DNA from: Deltaproteobacteria bacterium
Lineage (GTDB): Bacteria > Myxococcota > Kuafuiibacteriia > Kuafuiibacteriales > Kuafuiibacteriaceae
Length of the DNA stretch: 64,000 nt
Assembly: GCA_016713425.1 (NCBI GenBank)
Contig: JADJPE010000005.1
Span: forward strand, 4,748,501-4,812,500
Direction of reading: 5' to 3'
Of this stretch, positions 34,635 to 42,866 are shown one piece after another. The notes under the pieces were generated by a model. It was not told the DNA's origin. It was given only the letters and a program-made list of their open reading frames with translations, and ran no database searches. Position 1 is the stretch's first letter. Each line of letters starts with the position of its first letter. Both the position numbers and the translations under genes were made by a program.

Positions 34635-34698
34635 CCCTCTGAGCCCAGCGGGGGTGGCGCGAGATCGCGACCGGATAATGTTCGAGGTGACCTTCGGG

Positions 34699-35466
34699 CT
34701 ATTGCCGACCGGAGCGTTCGCGCAGACGAATGTACCCGCCTTCCACCAGGTTGCTCAGCCGACGAAACGTATCGAGGCGGCCGAGTGGGGAGCGATCGAT
34801 GATGGTGCGAACGTTGACGCCCGGCTCGCAGATATCATGCACGGTGCGCTCGTCTGCGCCCAATTCGACGCTGCTTTCATCTTGGGGCTGCGGCATTCCG
34901 AAGGGATCGAACACCTCTTCTTTCGGCGGGGGAAGCGGGAAGCGCTCAGCGACCAAGAGACGGTAAGAGGGGACGCGGGCCCGGATGAACGGCCACTCCT
35001 CGACGAATCGAATGCCGTTGACGAGGACGAAATCAGCGCTGATGGGACGTACCCAACGGTCTTCGTAGACGACGTCTTCGTCCGAGAACGCATACACGCC
35101 AGACCGCCAGGTGAAGAGGTCGAAGACGGTATCCGCAGCGAGCAGGGTGGCGAACCGCGAGAGTGTGTCGAGGTCGACCCACCCCTTTCGCTCGAGAATC
35201 TCGCCGACTTCTTCGTCGGTCTCGGCGCGCTCTTTCAGAATCTCGCCGAACTGGGCTTGGTTGATGACGCCCGCGCGCACCAGTCGCGAGGCCAGGGCCG
35301 CGGCGTTGGGGCGCTGGGGCCGCTCGGCCGAGATGATCCACGATTGGCGAAAGAGGACGACAATCTCGTCGTCGTGACCTTGGCACGTGAGCCGACCACT
35401 GCGCTGGCCGGCCAAAATGATCTGCAACAAGTCGGCAAGACCGAAATCTTCAATCCGTCCGCGCAC
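34699..35466 (-). CDS. DUF4388 (PATAN-like) domain protein
   Basis: A 255-aa cytoplasmic protein. The N-terminal DUF4388 domain begins MRGRIEDFGLADLLQIILAG and continues GRLTCQGHDDEIVVLFRQSW. A central region contains WRSGVYAFSDEDVVYEDRW, and a C-terminal winged-helix-like part ends FRRLSNLVEGGYIRLRER. DUF4388 proteins are common in myxobacteria and cyanobacteria and are linked to signalling and gliding or polarity switches. It lies downstream of the ABC ATPase on the same strand (54-bp gap). Confidence 0.85.
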   Translation of the reverse strand: MRGRIEDFGLADLLQIILAGQRSGRLTCQGHDDEIVVLFRQSWIISAERPQRPNAAALASRLVRAGVINQAQFGEILKERAETDEEVGEILERKGWVDLDTLSRFATLLAADTVFDLFTWRSGVYAFSDEDVVYEDRWVRPISADFVLVNGIRFVEEWPFIRARVPSYRLLVAERFPLPPPKEEVFDPFGMPQPQDESSVELGADERTVHDICEPGVNVRTIIDRSPLGRLDTFRRLSNLVEGGYIRLRERSGRQ

Positions 35467-35520
35467 GAGTCTCCGGCGCCTCCTTCGAGGTCAACGCCGG
35501 TTCTACTACGCCTTAGCGCC

Positions 35521-36564
35521 CTATGGTATCGGTGATTGAACGATTCCGGCCATTTCGTGCGCTTGTTGTGCGTCTGGGGCTTCGCGGTCGAAGAGGCGAC
35601 GCATGATCTCCTCGAGCGGCGGGTCTTCGACCGAGAGGTTGGCGATCGGGAGGTCACGAAGGAGATCACGGACCACGGTCGTGACGCCGTCGGGGGCCAC
35701 GAGCAGCGTGATCTCCGAATCCTCGCGCCGGGAGATCGTGGCCGCTGGAGCGAGGCGGTTGATGGCGGCGAGGTCTTCGGCGGCGACACATCGCTGGAGG
35801 ACGACGCGAACCTGCCGCTGAAGGGGGGAGTTCGCGACCAGGGCGGCCAGGCGACCGTCATGTCGCAAGGCGCCCTTGTCGATGATGATGACGCGCGGGC
35901 AGAGCTCGGCCACGTCGTCCATGTAGTGGCTTGTAAGAATGATGGTGGCCTGCGTCGCCTCGTTGTAGGCGCGGATGAATGTCCGCACGGTGGCCTGCAT
36001 CGATACGTCGAGGCCAATGGTCGGTTCGTCGAGGAAGAGGACCTTGGGACGGTGGATGAGCGCCGCGGCCAGCTCACACTTCATGCGCTCCCCGAGTGAA
36101 AGCTGGCGCGCGGGCTTGTCCAGCAGGTCTCCCAGGCTGAGCATGCTCGTGAGCTCATCGAGCGTTCTGCGGTAGTCCGCTCTCGGGATCTCGTACACGG
36201 CGCGGTTCAACTCGAGTGTATCGATGGGCGGGAGGTCCCAAATGAGTTGCTGCTTCTGTCCCATCACGAGGCTGATGCGCCGCAAGAGCTCACGAGGACG
36301 ATGCCGCGGATCGTAGCCGTCCACCGAAATTCGTCCTGCGGTTGGGGTGAGCAATCCGGCGAGCATCTTGAGCGTCGTCGTCTTGCCGGCGCCGTTCGGG
36401 CCCAAGAACCCGATGCGCTCGCCAGGAGCCAGGCTGAACGAAACGTCCTGAACGGCCCGCACTTCCTCGGTCGTTCGTCGAAAAAGGGCACGCATCGAGG
36501 CGGCAAGACCCGCTGATTTTCGCGAGATTCGGTATGTCTTCGAGAGACCTTCGACTTCGATCAT
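35521..36564 (-). CDS. ABC transporter ATP-binding protein
   Basis: A 347-aa ATPase. Walker A GPNGAGKTT, signature LSLGERMK, Walker B VLFLDEPTIGLD and the H-switch TSHYMDDVAEL are intact. The N-terminal EGLSKTYRISRKSAGLAASM leader with a basic ALFRR stretch matches the class that works with ABC-2 permeases in export. No permease gene is beside it, so its partner must be elsewhere or the protein acts alone. ATGA overlap with the upstream RING-like gene. Confidence 0.88.
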   Translation of the reverse strand: MIEVEGLSKTYRISRKSAGLAASMRALFRRTTEEVRAVQDVSFSLAPGERIGFLGPNGAGKTTTLKMLAGLLTPTAGRISVDGYDPRHRPRELLRRISLVMGQKQQLIWDLPPIDTLELNRAVYEIPRADYRRTLDELTSMLSLGDLLDKPARQLSLGERMKCELAAALIHRPKVLFLDEPTIGLDVSMQATVRTFIRAYNEATQATIILTSHYMDDVAELCPRVIIIDKGALRHDGRLAALVANSPLQRQVRVVLQRCVAAEDLAAINRLAPAATISRREDSEITLLVAPDGVTTVVRDLLRDLPIANLSVEDPPLEEIMRRLFDREAPDAQQAHEMAGIVQSPIP

Positions 36565-37562
36565 CGAGGGGTCGCCGTCCCTTCGTCGAGTGCTTCGTCC
36601 GAGCTCACCGCAGAGCTCATCTCAGAGCTCACCGCAGAGCTCCTCTCAGCGGTGAGCGGAGCGGTGAGAACTTCGTCGCAGCCAGGCCGAACGCAACCTG
36701 CGGCCTGATGATGACATCTCGCGTGGTACGGTGCCCCGCAGGCACGGCATGTCACCCAGAGGTGGTCCGGATCCGAGAGAGCATTCTTTTGGGGCGATGG
36801 TCTTCGGCACAGGCTGCAGATGGCGTCGGTCGGCGGTCCTACTGCAGGCGTGGGGTGAGGTTCGAGGTCGACCGCTACTTCGCCCTCCACTTTGACCCCG
36901 CCTCCGACCGTGCCTCCGACACGGCCTCCGACCCCGACCTCGTCGAGGCACTGGCGCGCCAACTTGCACAAGCGTGCCGTGACGATCTGAAGCCGCTCCA
37001 ACACGAACTGAGTTTCGAGCGTGCCGTGCACGGTGAGGGTGAGGTGGCCGCCGCGCAGGGCGAGCTCGAGACCTCGAGCGCAGGCCTCGCGTCGGACATC
37101 GATGAGATCGATCGCCGCTCGGGCCACGAAGCGCTCCGCGAATTCACGATCCTCCGCGAAGACTTGCATGTCGCCGTCGAATCGCCCGGATGGAACAAGA
37201 ATCCTCGGCACGTGGGCGAAGTCGGCCGAGGCCTCATGGTCCCAGGCGCAGTAGAAGCGGACCATGCGGCCTTCGCCCTCGAGGGCGGCCGTTGACGTGG
37301 CCCGCGCTTCATTCGGGCCGTCGCCGAGCTCGGTGATGCGCGTCGTGACGACGACATCCAGCGTTCGTCCGCGAAGCTCAGGGATTGATCCTGATGTGGT
37401 TGGCTTCAGTGCGTGTTCGCCCGAGGACTGCGCGCGCGCGGCCGAGACCTCGGACAAGAGCCGGTGCCAGCGGTGCTGAGCTCGGTGTCGCTGTCGGGTC
37501 CGAGCGGCCCAGCGTACACCGAGCAGGACGATGGCTCCGCCCCCAATCAGAAATTCTACCAC
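36561..37562 (-). CDS. Membrane-anchored protein with prokaryotic RING-like zinc finger
   Basis: A 333-aa protein. One N-terminal membrane helix (about 2-20, VEFLIGGGAIVLLGVRW). A central domain of about 150 residues (FYCAWDHEASADFAHVPRIL, MQVFAEDREFAERFVARAAI, LRGGHLTLTVHGTLE) resembles DUF3137-type domains. A Gly/Val linker and then a Cys/His-rich module follow: CSLCRR, a 21-residue loop, then CRACGAPYHARCHHQAAGC and PGCDEVL. The spacing fits a RING/PHD-like treble (prokaryotic RING family 1). The Ser/Glu tail is encoded by a repeat at 36596-36672. It is the first gene of a three-gene minus-strand unit with the ATPase and DUF4388 genes. Confidence 0.7.
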   Translation of the reverse strand: MVEFLIGGGAIVLLGVRWAARTRQRHRAQHRWHRLLSEVSAARAQSSGEHALKPTTSGSIPELRGRTLDVVVTTRITELGDGPNEARATSTAALEGEGRMVRFYCAWDHEASADFAHVPRILVPSGRFDGDMQVFAEDREFAERFVARAAIDLIDVRREACARGLELALRGGHLTLTVHGTLETQFVLERLQIVTARLCKLARQCLDEVGVGGRVGGTVGGGVKVEGEVAVDLEPHPTPAVGPPTDAICSLCRRPSPQKNALSDPDHLWVTCRACGAPYHARCHHQAAGCVRPGCDEVLTAPLTAERSSAVSSEMSSAVSSDEALDEGTATPR

Positions 37563-37616
37563 CGCGTGCCTCCGAGCCCGCCTGCATCGGACGCTCGACG
37601 GCCGGCACCTCGACCG

Positions 37617-38366
37617 CTACATGTGAAGACCACCGTTGACCTCGATGACCTGCCCCGTGATGTATCGCGCCCGCTCTGAGGCGAGGAACGCGACCGTGTG
37701 TGCAATATCTTCCGGGCTTCCGACCGAACCCGCTGGGATCATCTCGACCAGGCGTGCGCGCGCCTCGTCCGGCAGCGCCTTCGTCATATCCGTGTCGATG
37801 TAGCCAGGGGCTACGACGTTGGCCGTGATGCTCCGCGATGCGAGCTCGCGCGCCAGTGAGCGCGTCAGCCCGTCGAGGGCCGCCTTGGTCGCGGCGTAGG
37901 CACTTTGCCCAACGTTGCCCATTTCGCCGATGACGGAGCCGAGCATGATGATGCGCCCCCATTTGGCTTTCATCATGGCGCGAGAGGCGGCACGAGCGAG
38001 ATAGAAGGGGCCGAAGACATTCGTTTCGAAACTGCGGTGGAGGTCGACGTCCTTGTAGCGCATGAGGAGGCCGTCGAGGGCGACGCCCGCATTGTTTACG
38101 AGGATGTGAAGGCTGCCTTTGGCTTTCACGAGCGCATCGACTTCAGCGCGGCATGCTTCGGGGTCCTTCACGTCGAACCTTCGCGCGGATGCGCGTCCGC
38201 CGGCGGCCTCGATCGCACCGATGGTTGCTTGGGCCGCTTCCTCGTTGCTTGTGTATGAGAAGGTCACGTCGGCGCCTTCCTGCGCCAGCGCAAGGGCGAT
38301 CGCTCGGCCTATCCCGCGGGAGCCGCCGGTCACGAGTGCAACTTTGTCTTGGAGCGCCAGGTCCAT
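37617..38366 (-). CDS. fabG: 3-oxoacyl-[acyl-carrier-protein] reductase
   Basis: NADPH-dependent ketoreductase of type II fatty acid synthesis, 249 aa. TGGSRGIGRAIALALAQEGA binds NADPH, NNAGVALDGLLMR follows, and the catalytic Ser-Tyr-Lys lies in GSVIGEMGNVGQSAYAATKA. The C-terminus is ITGQVIEVNGGLHM, typical of FabG. It is downstream of fabD on the minus strand, but a small unrelated gene and two tandem-repeat spacers intervene, and no acpP follows. Confidence 0.94.
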   Translation of the reverse strand: MDLALQDKVALVTGGSRGIGRAIALALAQEGADVTFSYTSNEEAAQATIGAIEAAGGRASARRFDVKDPEACRAEVDALVKAKGSLHILVNNAGVALDGLLMRYKDVDLHRSFETNVFGPFYLARAASRAMMKAKWGRIIMLGSVIGEMGNVGQSAYAATKAALDGLTRSLARELASRSITANVVAPGYIDTDMTKALPDEARARLVEMIPAGSVGSPEDIAHTVAFLASERARYITGQVIEVNGGLHM

Positions 38367-38474
38367 GACTGCCGATTAGCCGGAGGAGGCTCGGCCTGGC
38401 AAGTAAGCAAAGCGGCTTCGGCGATGGCCGCACGATGGTCTCGTTCGGAGGTCGTGGCCTCCCGGCTCCACGGC

Positions 38475-38546
38475 GCGGGCGAGGTCTGTGCCACGGGCGA
38501 GGTCTGCGCTGCGGGCGAGGTCTGCGCTACGGGGCAGGTCCCCGCG
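38475..38546. repeat. 18-bp tandem repeat between fabG and the next gene
   Basis: Three to four units of (GC/AC)GGGCGAGGTCTGYGCY with an 18-bp period start at 38475, 38493, 38511 and, degenerate, 38529. They lie between the fabG start and the end of the following minus-strand gene. Confidence 0.8.
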
Positions 38547-38551
38547 AGGGG

Positions 38552-39133
38552 TCAGGGAGCGTCGAGAGGAGGCTGAGGCGCGGCGGGGCCGCTGATGCGC
38601 TCGATGTGCTGAAGGATCTGTTCGAGCGCGTGCTCTTCGCGTTCGACGTCGAGCCCGATGGCGCGGGCGCCTTCGAGGAATGCGAGGAGCACGAAGAACA
38701 CGCGAAGGGCGTCATCGTGCTGGCCGGCATGTACGTCTTGGGCGAGGTGCTGCAGGTGGCCAAAGATCCGATCATAGTCGACGAAGCAGGCGGTGGCTGG
38801 ACAGTCTGGCAATGGGCCGGTCGCCTCGAATCGTGGGGCGAAGACAAAGCCAAACTTCGACAGCGCGAAGCTTCGGCCGTCCTCGAGCATGACCCGCAGA
38901 TAGTCGCCGCCCGCGTGGGTGTCGATCGCTGTGACCACGGATCTTATCCCGCCGATCGCAAAGCTCAGCTGCTTCGCGCGCGGCTGCTCGATGATCGTTA
39001 GGGTCGCTTTCGCACCTTTTCCTGACTCGAGCACCGCGTAGCGCGTGGCGTGGTACGCCAGCCACGCGCGGAGATCGGCTTCGAGGCGGTGGCGGTCTCT
39101 GTCATTGCGCGCTTCGTCCGTGAGGAGGCTCAT
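38552..39133 (-). CDS. Hypothetical cytoplasmic protein inside the fab cluster
   Basis: A 193-aa protein I cannot assign. It starts MSLLTDEARNDRDRHRLEAD. A mixed alpha/beta domain carries YAVLESGKGAKATLTIIEQ and LRVMLEDGRSFALSKFGFVF, then a helical part with FGHLQHLAQDVHAGQHDDAL and IERISGPAAPQP at the end. The chosen ATG (39133) begins the region with protein-like composition; the open frame upstream is Arg-rich shadow. Its position between fabD and fabG suggests an insertion into an ancestral operon. Confidence 0.6.
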   Translation of the reverse strand: MSLLTDEARNDRDRHRLEADLRAWLAYHATRYAVLESGKGAKATLTIIEQPRAKQLSFAIGGIRSVVTAIDTHAGGDYLRVMLEDGRSFALSKFGFVFAPRFEATGPLPDCPATACFVDYDRIFGHLQHLAQDVHAGQHDDALRVFFVLLAFLEGARAIGLDVEREEHALEQILQHIERISGPAAPQPPLDAP

Positions 39134-39169
39134 CGCATTCGCTCGAGGGTTCGCGGGCTGATGGCGCTG

Positions 39170-39214
39170 ATATCGTTCATATCGTTCATATCGTTCGTTG
39201 CGTTCATTGCGTTG
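39170..39214. repeat. 9-bp tandem repeat (ATATCGTTC)
   Basis: Three copies of ATATCGTTC are followed by GTTGCGTTC and ATTGCGTTG variants, in the 149-bp spacer upstream of the hypothetical gene and downstream of fabD. It is AT-richer than its surroundings. Confidence 0.8.
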
Positions 39215-39282
39215 ACCAAGGGTATCGGGGGCACGCGGAGGGCGAGCGGGCGGCGAATCGTCGCGCGGTTGCTGGGTGGGCG

Positions 39283-40323
39283 CTACGAACCCGCGTTGTT
39301 TGCGTGGCTCGCCGAAAGGGCGGTGGTCGCGGCGGCATGCGCGTCGCCGTGGCTCATGGGCGCGAGCTGTAGGACGGCCTTTTCGAGGGCGGCAACGTCG
39401 CCGATCGGCGTGACCTTGAGGCGACGATCGATGCGCCGTGCGAGTCCCATCAGCACCTTGCCTGGGCCGAGCTCGAGCGCGGTGTCTTCGCCGGCAGCCA
39501 CGATCGTTTCGATGCTCTCCGTCCAACGTACCGGAGCGGTGACTTGCTCGACAAGAAGCGCTTTGACGCGTTCATGATCGTGGTTCGGTGCGGCGTCGAC
39601 GTTCGTGACGACGGGGGCGCTCATGGAAGACAACGAGATCGAAGCGAGAACCTCGCGAAGTCCATCGGCGGCGGGGATCATGAGCGGCGAATGAAAGGGC
39701 GCGCTGACCGGGAGTACCACCGTCTTCTGTGCGCCCGCGCCCTGAAGCGCCTCGCTCGCGGTTCGGACAGCTTCGGCGGTTCCAGAGATCACGGTTTGCT
39801 CTGGCGAATTGAAGTTGGCTGGTCCGACGACGTGCGTCCCGCCTAGGCTCCGCTGCACCTCTTTGCAGACCTTTCGCACGACATCGGGTGCGAGTCCGAG
39901 GACCGCCGCCATCAAGCCTTGCCCTTCCGGGACCGCCGCCTGCATGAGCTGCCCGCGGGCGCGGACCGCGCGGACCGCGTCGGCGAAGGAGAGCGCACCG
40001 ACGGCGACCAACGCCGACCATTCGCCCAGACTGTGACCGGCCGCGAAGCGAATCTCGGTGTGCGGCGCCATCTCACGAAAGGCTTGGTAGACGGCGATGC
40101 TCACGGTCAGGATCGCGGGTTGTGTGATCTCCGTGCGTTTGAGCTCAGCCTCATCGCCCTCGAAGCAGACGCGGGAGATGCTCATGCCCAGCGCCTCGTC
40201 CGCTTCGGCGAAGACGTCGCGCGCGGCGGCCGATGCGTCGGCGAGATCCTTGCCCATGCCGGGCGCCTGACTGCCTTGTCCAGGGAAGAGTAGGGTCACC
40301 ATTTGGTCGGGCAGGATAGACAT
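39283..40323 (-). CDS. fabD: Malonyl-CoA:ACP transacylase
   Basis: Loads malonate onto ACP for fatty acid synthesis. About 346 aa with LLFPGQGSQAPGMGKDL, the nucleophile elbow GHSLGEWSAL (catalytic serine), the arginine in ARGQLMQ, and VSAPFHSPLM with the catalytic histidine. The C-terminal tail is Ala/His-rich and longer than usual. The ATG at 40323 is preferred; 40302 and 40368 are alternatives. The gene reads away from fabH, the reverse of the conserved order. Confidence 0.94.
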   Translation of the reverse strand: MSILPDQMVTLLFPGQGSQAPGMGKDLADASAAARDVFAEADEALGMSISRVCFEGDEAELKRTEITQPAILTVSIAVYQAFREMAPHTEIRFAAGHSLGEWSALVAVGALSFADAVRAVRARGQLMQAAVPEGQGLMAAVLGLAPDVVRKVCKEVQRSLGGTHVVGPANFNSPEQTVISGTAEAVRTASEALQGAGAQKTVVLPVSAPFHSPLMIPAADGLREVLASISLSSMSAPVVTNVDAAPNHDHERVKALLVEQVTAPVRWTESIETIVAAGEDTALELGPGKVLMGLARRIDRRLKVTPIGDVAALEKAVLQLAPMSHGDAHAAATTALSASHANNAGS

Positions 40324-40553
40324 GAGCGATGCCAGTGGACGAGCAAAAAGCGGCCTCACCGAAGACACTGACTTTGAGGGAACGGGTACGCCGCAAAGCG
40401 TCGTGAAATCGCCGTGGCGTTTGATCGCCAGCCATTCTCACCGGTTATCGGAGCCTTCACGCGTCATGCCGTGCTCTGCGAAAAAAGATTCGCACAAGGC
40501 GGCTTTGCAAATTCTGTTGGGTGGTGTGATGAAACTGGGGTACACGCGCCAGG
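40324..40553. promoter_or_regulatory. Divergent promoter region between fabD and fabH
   Basis: About 230 bp that must hold promoters for both fabD (minus) and fabH (plus). On the plus strand TTGCAA (40505-40510) with a GATGAA 17 bp downstream is a weak sigma70-like match. No FapR- or FabR-like palindrome is obvious. In the ancestral operon layout this spacer would not exist. Confidence 0.35.
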
Positions 40554-41534
40554 ATGGTGCGGTCGAGAATCGTTGGAACCGGGCACTATGCCCCGGAGTT
40601 CGTCCTTACGAACGAGGCGCTCTCGAAGCGCATCGACACGAGTGATGAATGGATTTTCTCGCGCACCGGCATCCGAGAGCGGCGCGTCGCCCGAGAAGGG
40701 GAGCACACCTCAGATCTTGCCGTCGAGGCCGCGAAGCGGGCACTCGAGATGGCGGGCAAGAAGGCGACCGACGTCGACTTGATCATCGTAGGGACCGTGA
40801 CGGCCGATATGCCGATGCCGGCGTCCGCGATGCTCCTGCAGGCGAAGCTCGGCAGCAACGCGCCCGCCTTCGACGTCTCGGCGGCGTGTGCGGGGTCCAT
40901 CTATGGTCTTTCGATCGCGGATCAGTTCATTCGAAGTGGTACCAAGCGTTGCGTGCTCGTCGTCGGGGCCGATGTGCTCTCACGCGTGGTTGACTGGGAA
41001 GATCGAACGACATGCGTCCTCTTCGGGGATGCAGCGGGCGCGATGGTCATGGTCCCAGAGACTCGCGAGGTGGGCGGAGTCTATTCGACGCATTTGCATG
41101 GCGATGGCAGCCAGGCCGACATTCTCAAGATCCCGGCCGGTGGTTCGGCTTTCCCGCTCAGCGCGGACGTGCTCGCGCAGGGCCTTCAGTACGTGAAGAT
41201 GAATGGGCGCGAGGTGTTCAAGATCGCCGTTCGCTCATTGGTGAGCGCGGTCGAGGAAGCGCTGGATGCCAACGGTGTGGCGGCGAGCGAGGTTGCCCAC
41301 ATCATCTCGCACCAAGCGAATCTCCGCATCGTCGAATCGGTGCTCGATAAGCTTTCGATCCCCATGGAACGCGCGATCGTGAACATTCAGCGCTATGGGA
41401 ACACTTCGAGCGCATCGGTGCCGGTGACCCTGGATGAAGGCGTTCGAAGCGGACGCATCCATGAGGGCGATCTCGTCGTGATGATGGCGATCGGCGCCGG
41501 AATGGCCTGGGGCAGTACTCTGATGCGCTGGTGA
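40554..41534 (+). CDS. fabH: 3-oxoacyl-ACP synthase III
   Basis: Initiating condensing enzyme of fatty acid synthesis, 326 aa. RIVGTGHYAPEFVLTNEAL is the N-terminal signature. The active-site cysteine is in DVSAACAGSIYGLSIA, the histidine in VAHIISHQANLRI, and the asparagine in RYGNTSSASVPV, all intact. It lies on the plus strand while plsX, rpmF, fabD and fabG around it are all minus. Its stop is 1 bp from the plsX stop codon, tail to tail. Confidence 0.96.
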   Translation: MVRSRIVGTGHYAPEFVLTNEALSKRIDTSDEWIFSRTGIRERRVAREGEHTSDLAVEAAKRALEMAGKKATDVDLIIVGTVTADMPMPASAMLLQAKLGSNAPAFDVSAACAGSIYGLSIADQFIRSGTKRCVLVVGADVLSRVVDWEDRTTCVLFGDAAGAMVMVPETREVGGVYSTHLHGDGSQADILKIPAGGSAFPLSADVLAQGLQYVKMNGREVFKIAVRSLVSAVEEALDANGVAASEVAHIISHQANLRIVESVLDKLSIPMERAIVNIQRYGNTSSASVPVTLDEGVRSGRIHEGDLVVMMAIGAGMAWGSTLMRW

Positions 41535-41535
41535 T

Positions 41536-42567
41536 TCAGGCGTTGGTGCTGGCGTTCGACTTGAAGAGACTCGGATGCGCGGCGATTTCCGCTTCGATCG
41601 CGCGTGTTACGTCACATTCGGCGAGCGCCTGGGCGGCACGAATGGCGTGACCCAACGCGCGGACGCTCGATGCTCCGTGCGCGACGATGGCGTTTGGCTT
41701 CAACCCAAGCAGTGACGCGCCGCCGGCGGCCTCGTGGTCGAGGCGCTTCTTTGCGGCGGGAATGAGCCGCCGCATGAAGAGACTCCCGGCCAGCGTGATG
41801 ACGCTCTTCTTGACTTCCGTTTCGATGAACTCCGCGATCGCTTTCATGAAGCCTTCGACAACCTTCAGCGAGACGTTGCCCGTGTATCCATCGACGACCA
41901 CGACGTCGAGGTTGCCCTCGAAGAGGTCACCGCCTTCACAGTAGCCCTTGTAGTCAAGACCGAGGCCTCGCAAGAGCTCGTCCGTGTGTCGCGTGAGGTC
42001 GGTCCCTTTGCCTTCCTCGGTGCCGTTGGTGAGAAGGCCGACCCGGGGGCGAGGCCGATGGAGCGCCGTCTTTGCATAGGCGGCGCCCATGATCGCGAAC
42101 TGCGCCATTTGCGATGGGCTGGGATCGGTGTTCGCGCCGAGGTCAAGAACCAAGACCGGCTCCTTCTTCGTCGGGGCCGCCGCCGCGAGCGCTGGGCGCT
42201 GGACGCCCGCAATTCGCCCGCCCTCGAAGAGACCCGTCGCCATGACGGCGCCGGAGTTGCCTGCGGAGACCATGGCGCTCGCTTTGCCCTCATGAACAAG
42301 ACGGAAGGCGACAGCAATCGACGAATCGCGCTTGCGCCGAGCCGCCTGCGAAGGGGCTTCGGCCATGTGAATGACTTCGGGCGCGTGAATGATTTCGAGG
42401 TTCGAAGGCGCGCGCGTCGTTGCACGGGCCAGGGCGGGTCGAAGGATGTCCTCGGGGCCCACAAGGAAAACGGCGACCCCACTCCGTGCCGCGACCAGCG
42501 CAGCCTCGATCGGAACCTGAGGCGCGTGATCGCCCCCCATGGCATCAAGCGCGATGGTTGGACTCAT
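41536..42567 (-). CDS. plsX: Phosphate acyltransferase PlsX
   Basis: Converts acyl-ACP to acyl-phosphate for phospholipid synthesis, 343 aa. IALDAMGGDHAPQVPIEAAL at the N-terminus, MVSAGNSGAVMATGL, DLGANTDPSP, GLLTNGTEEGKG and VVVDGYTGNVSLKVVEGF are all family hallmarks. It follows rpmF in the conserved yceD-rpmF-plsX order. After plsX the cluster switches strand to fabH. Confidence 0.96.
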   Translation of the reverse strand: MSPTIALDAMGGDHAPQVPIEAALVAARSGVAVFLVGPEDILRPALARATTRAPSNLEIIHAPEVIHMAEAPSQAARRKRDSSIAVAFRLVHEGKASAMVSAGNSGAVMATGLFEGGRIAGVQRPALAAAAPTKKEPVLVLDLGANTDPSPSQMAQFAIMGAAYAKTALHRPRPRVGLLTNGTEEGKGTDLTRHTDELLRGLGLDYKGYCEGGDLFEGNLDVVVVDGYTGNVSLKVVEGFMKAIAEFIETEVKKSVITLAGSLFMRRLIPAAKKRLDHEAAGGASLLGLKPNAIVAHGASSVRALGHAIRAAQALAECDVTRAIEAEIAAHPSLFKSNASTNA

Positions 42568-42645
42568 GGACCCTTCTGCGTCCCAATTGTCCGCGGATGA
42601 CGGTGGCCATGTCGCATGGCCCGGGATATTCGAGTGGACAGAACG

Positions 42646-42828
42646 TCAATCTGCGTCGACTTCGACAACGGTTCTGTCGTTGTACCAGCCGCATGCTCCG
42701 CAGACTCGGTGCGGAAGACGAGGTGCGCCGCAGTTTGGGCACTTGTTCAACGCGGGTCGCTGGAGCGCATCATGTGAGCGCTGTTGGCGACGGCGAGAGT
42801 GGGATTTACGTTTTCGCGGTACAGCCAT
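42646..42828 (-). CDS. rpmF: 50S ribosomal protein L32 (zinc-binding form)
   Basis: A 60-aa ribosomal protein: MAVPRKRKSHSRRRQQRSHD, then CPNCGAPRLPHRVCGACGWY with four cysteines for zinc, ending DRTVVEVDAD. The zinc-type (C+) L32 is ancestral. A longer frame from 42870 would add 14 unconserved residues. The 78-bp spacer to plsX shows no other gene. Confidence 0.96.
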   Translation of the reverse strand: MAVPRKRKSHSRRRQQRSHDALQRPALNKCPNCGAPRLPHRVCGACGWYNDRTVVEVDAD

Positions 42829-42866
42829 AGCCGGTTTGGCTTCTTTGAGCGGCCCGTACCGCTCTG

